A DNA stretch of 16,530 bases. It comes from DATJYV01 sp035499415. Lineage in GTDB: Bacteria > Bacteroidota > Ignavibacteria > UBA10030. The stretch spans positions 1 to 16,530 of the forward strand of contig DATJYV010000127.1 in the NCBI GenBank assembly GCA_035499415.1. Reading direction: 5' to 3'. Positions 14,773 through 16,530 of the stretch are shown here, piece by piece. Both the position numbers and the translations under genes were made by a program. Position 1 is the first letter of the stretch, and each line of letters opens with the position of its first letter. Under the pieces are notes generated by a model. The model was not told where the DNA came from and searched no databases. It saw only the letters and a program-made list of their open reading frames with translations.

Positions 14773-15247
14773 CCGTACGAGCGGCTGTGCGCTCGTGGGG
14801 GTATTTCTCCTCTTCGGTTGTTCCAGCGCACCCCGGTTTGCCGAGAAGGAGAGTGATAAGGGCGCACGAAAGACGGTGCCGGTCAAAGCACGCGAGGACC
14901 CGCCCGCCGGAACGAGTTCCAGCGCTTCCCTGCTCACCATCGAAGGGATCGCATCTTACTACGCGGACGACTTCAACGGGAAGCAGGCGGCGGATGGCGA
15001 GCTCTTCGATATGAACGATTTGACTGCAGCCCATCGGACTTTTCCGTTCGGCACGAAAGTGCGTGTGACGAACCTTGAGAATAATCTCTCCGTCGTCGTA
15101 CGGGTGATCGACCGAGGCCCGTACGTCGAAGGCCGGATGATTGATCTCTCCCTGGCCGCGGCGAAACGGATCGAGCTCGTCGGGAGCGGGACCGCGCGAG
15201 TACGCCTCGAAGTCTTGCAATGGGGGAAAGGGACACTGTACCACTAG
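14759..15247 (+). CDS. rlpA: RlpA-like septal lipoprotein (DPBB domain)
   Basis: This is an outer-membrane or periplasmic lipoprotein with a double-psi beta-barrel. In some bacteria RlpA is a lytic transglycosylase acting on denuded septal peptidoglycan. The 162-residue protein has a lipoprotein signal (lipobox LLFGC, Cys21), a low-complexity spacer (about 22-60) and the RlpA domain (63-152). Its hallmarks are GIASYYADDFNGKQAADGE (63-81), AAHRTFPFGTKVRVTN (90-105) and VIDRGPYVEGRMIDLS (116-131). No SPOR domain is attached, so it is a short form. I chose ATG 14759, inside the end of the previous gene, because it places a normal signal sequence at the N-terminus; an earlier in-frame ATG at 14681 would give a basic, non-signal N-terminus. 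The next gene starts 5 bases after its stop. Confidence 0.92.
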   Translation: MIICSRTSGCALVGVFLLFGCSSAPRFAEKESDKGARKTVPVKAREDPPAGTSSSASLLTIEGIASYYADDFNGKQAADGELFDMNDLTAAHRTFPFGTKVRVTNLENNLSVVVRVIDRGPYVEGRMIDLSLAAAKRIELVGSGTARVRLEVLQWGKGTLYH

Positions 15248-15251
15248 GACC

Positions 15252-15938
15252 ATGTCATCGACGAAGCGGACGCTGATAACGGAGGCCGATGTACTCGCTG
15301 CAGTTAAACGCGGCGAGCAGTCAATCGCGGCCGATGACCGCGCGATCGTCACTCCCGCAGCGAGGGAAATTGCCGCCCGGTATGGCCTGGAGTTCACAAC
15401 GCGACTCGAATCTCCGGCACCGCAATATCCCGAGGGCCCCGACCCAAAGCTCTATCAACCGGAAAACACCCGGGGTCCGAACGCTTCGACAACGATCGTT
15501 CTCGGCGCCGACCACGGGGGATTTCAACTCAAGGAAACTTTGAGAACACACCTTCTCAAGCTCGGCTACATGGTGGCAGATGTGGGAACGCATTCCGAAG
15601 CGACATGCGATTACCCCGAGATAGCATATGCGGTCGCCACGTTCGTCGCATCAGGCCGGGCGGCGAAAGGGATCATGGTGGACGGCGTCGGTGCCGCCTC
15701 GGCGATTGTTGCGAATAAAGTCCCGGGCGTGCGGGCCGTCGCGGCATACACGGAGTTCATCGCGCGAAGCAGCCGGGAACACAACGATGCAAATGTCTTG
15801 ACGCTTGGCGGGAGAGTCACCGGGAGCGAAGCCGCCAAATCCATTGTCGATGTCTGGCTGTCCACGTGGTTTGGCGGTGGCCGTCATCAGGGACGTCTGA
15901 ACAAGATCGTGGAGATCGAAAAGCGATGGAGCAAGTAG
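15252..15938 (+). CDS. RpiB/LacAB-like sugar-phosphate isomerase homologue with N-terminal extension and altered active site
   Basis: The C-terminal part (about 81-228) belongs to the RpiB/LacA/LacB fold, which isomerises ribose-5-phosphate/ribulose-5-phosphate or related sugar phosphates in the cytoplasm. GADHGGF (85-91), SREHNDANVL (174-183) and GGGRHQGR (208-215) keep the substrate-binding Asp-His, His and Arg residues. At the position of the catalytic Cys in E. coli RpiB (pattern ICGTGVG) the sequence reads VDGVGAAS, with Asp144 instead. An extra N-terminal segment (1-80) starts LITEADVLAAVKRGEQ and contains IVTPAAREIA. From memory this resembles the N-terminus of the microcompartment protein EutQ. 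Residues 50-80 look like a flexible Pro-rich linker. ATG 15252 follows the previous stop by 4 bases. The true activity is uncertain. Confidence 0.85.
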   Translation: MSSTKRTLITEADVLAAVKRGEQSIAADDRAIVTPAAREIAARYGLEFTTRLESPAPQYPEGPDPKLYQPENTRGPNASTTIVLGADHGGFQLKETLRTHLLKLGYMVADVGTHSEATCDYPEIAYAVATFVASGRAAKGIMVDGVGAASAIVANKVPGVRAVAAYTEFIARSSREHNDANVLTLGGRVTGSEAAKSIVDVWLSTWFGGGRHQGRLNKIVEIEKRWSK

Positions 15939-15993
15939 GTGCCGTGTGGCGCTTTGCGCAGCGAGCGAATCCGTGCCGGCCGAGGTTTTTCCG

Positions 15994-16212
15994 GTGACGA
16001 TCGTCGTCAAAATGAAACCATCAGCGAAGGCAAATCAAGTAACTCGGCTCGATGATGGTTCGTTCCTGGTCAGCGTGAAGGAACGGCCGGTGGAAGGAAA
16101 GGCGAACATCGCTCTCGTCAATCTCCTTGCCGGGCACTTTCGAGTGCCGAAAAGCCGTATCGCAATTCTCAGGGGAGAACATGCGCGATTGAAGGTCGTC
16201 CGAATTTCGTAA
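15994..16212 (+). CDS. DUF167/YggU-family small protein
   Basis: This is a small conserved protein of unknown biochemical role (DUF167, YggU). Its alternating pattern V-x-V-x-P-x-A...VSVKERPVEGKAN..L...L...V.KSRI.IL.GEHARLK is diagnostic. From GTG 15994 it is 72 residues, beginning directly at the first beta-strand, as short family members do. A GAGG lies 8 bases upstream. In-frame GTG codons at 15946 and 15973 would add 16 or 7 residues; 15946 starts 7 bases after the previous stop and cannot be ruled out. It is the last gene of the co-directional run that begins with alr. No terminator hairpin is seen directly behind it. Confidence 0.85.
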   Translation: MTIVVKMKPSAKANQVTRLDDGSFLVSVKERPVEGKANIALVNLLAGHFRVPKSRIAILRGEHARLKVVRIS

Positions 16213-16444
16213 CCGGCCTGCGTGAAAGGTCTCTGGTTTCTTGCAATCCCCCTTCCTACTCATTTCTTTCCAGGAAATAATATTATCACCCATCCCTCTT
16301 GTTCACGTGTGAGATGCCCGCTCACGGTGGTCCGTTCCCAAACCCACAGTGTATCATATTGAATATCCACCCCTCAAATTCTCCAAAAAAAGGCACAGAG
16401 GATGGACGGTGATAACGTCATTTGCGACATGGTTGTTTTTCATC
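16213..16444. other. Intergenic region without a recognisable gene
   Basis: This is noncoding and progressively AT-richer sequence between the YggU-like gene and the leader of the next gene. I see short palindromes (for example ATAATATTAT at 16277-16286), a run of seven As near 16384-16390 and no convincing promoter, riboswitch or ORF. It does not resemble any RNA family I know. Confidence 0.5.
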
Positions 16445-16471
16445 CGATTAATTTGTAGCTTTAATTAATCG
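16445..16471. promoter_or_regulatory. 9-bp perfect inverted repeat upstream of the last gene; candidate operator
   Basis: CGATTAATT (16445-16453) and AATTAATCG (16463-16471) are perfect inverted copies with a 9-base spacer, centre-to-centre distance 18 bases. The element ends 31 bases before the start codon of the partial gene and lies in AT-rich DNA, a typical place for a dimeric regulator site. Confidence 0.45.
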
Positions 16472-16492
16472 ACTGATGTTAAACGAATAAGG

Positions 16493-16498
16493 AAGGAG
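16493..16498 (+). promoter_or_regulatory. Ribosome-binding site of the partial gene at the window end
   Basis: AAGGAG lies 4 bases before ATG 16503, a strong Shine-Dalgarno match that marks a real gene start. Confidence 0.6.
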
Positions 16499-16502
16499 TT
16501 GA

Positions 16503-16530
16503 ATGGATTCGAACCCGTTGAAGATTTATC
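16503..16530 (+). CDS. Start of an unknown gene, truncated by window end
   Basis: Only the first nine codons are visible (MDSNPLKIY). A strong ribosome-binding site and an inverted repeat upstream support it as a genuine gene. The function cannot be told. Confidence 0.55.

Noticed and set aside
15252..16212. A bacterial microcompartment locus around the RpiB-like gene
   Set aside because: No shell-protein gene or aldehyde dehydrogenase is present in the window; only the EutQ-like segment hints at it, so no locus is claimed.
16277..16286. Palindrome ATAATATTAT in the final intergenic region
   Set aside because: Low-complexity AT sequence, easily explained by chance and too weak as a terminator stem.
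1..16530. Mobile elements, CRISPR arrays or prophage genes
   Set aside because: No transposase, integrase, direct-repeat array or phage structural gene is visible; the tRNA-Thr 3' end has no nearby integrase and I saw no duplicated attachment copy.

Overview
The window is 16.5 kb of visibly G+C-rich chromosomal DNA that is densely packed with genes. It holds 15 complete or nearly complete protein genes, two genes cut by the window edges, and one tRNA gene. I see no insertion sequence, phage gene, CRISPR array or rRNA. The organism is a bacterium. Three clues point tentatively to the Bacteroidota/Chlorobiota/Ignavibacteriota side of the FCB group: the F1 ATPase genes atpD-atpC stand alone as a pair, a YpdA-type (bacillithiol disulfide reductase family) flavoprotein is present, and there is a SpoIIE/RsbU-type phosphatase. 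This placement is inference only, because no rRNA is available to confirm it.

Region 1 (1-6307, all +) reads like one co-directional block. It contains the C-terminal part of a DMT/EamA transporter, aspartate ammonia-lyase (aspA), two translationally coupled membrane proteins of unknown function, an exported class C beta-lactamase-like serine hydrolase with a DUF3471-type C-terminal domain, and an APC-family amino-acid permease. The common theme may be amino-acid or peptide uptake and catabolism, with aspartase feeding fumarate to central metabolism.

Region 2 (6308-8315) has a membrane-anchored PP2C/SpoIIE-type phosphatase on +. It is preceded by a clean inverted repeat and a perfect TATAAT box. 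A polysaccharide deacetylase on - converges on it, with one base between the two stop codons.

Region 3 (8316-11647) has tRNA-Thr(CGU) with a candidate promoter, an intrinsic-terminator-like hairpin, a YpdA-like flavoprotein, and then atpD-atpC behind its own candidate promoter.

Region 4 (11765-16212, all +) is a tight run with overlaps and very short gaps: alanine racemase (alr), an unknown 264-residue protein with a Pro/Ala-rich linker, mannose-1-phosphate guanylyltransferase, an RlpA-type lipoprotein, an unusual RpiB-like protein and a DUF167/YggU protein. Alr, the guanylyltransferase and RlpA all serve the cell envelope (D-alanine, GDP-mannose for surface glycans, septal peptidoglycan).

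Region 5 (16213-16530) is a noncoding, AT-richer leader. It carries a 9-bp inverted repeat and a strong ribosome-binding site in front of a new gene cut by the window end.

The most interesting items are these: the RpiB-like protein, which has a EutQ-like N-terminal segment and Asp at the catalytic Cys position; the YpdA-like protein, which lacks the Cys proposed to be catalytic; and two palindromic promoter-region elements. I found no complete novel multi-gene system such as a defence island or biosynthetic cluster.
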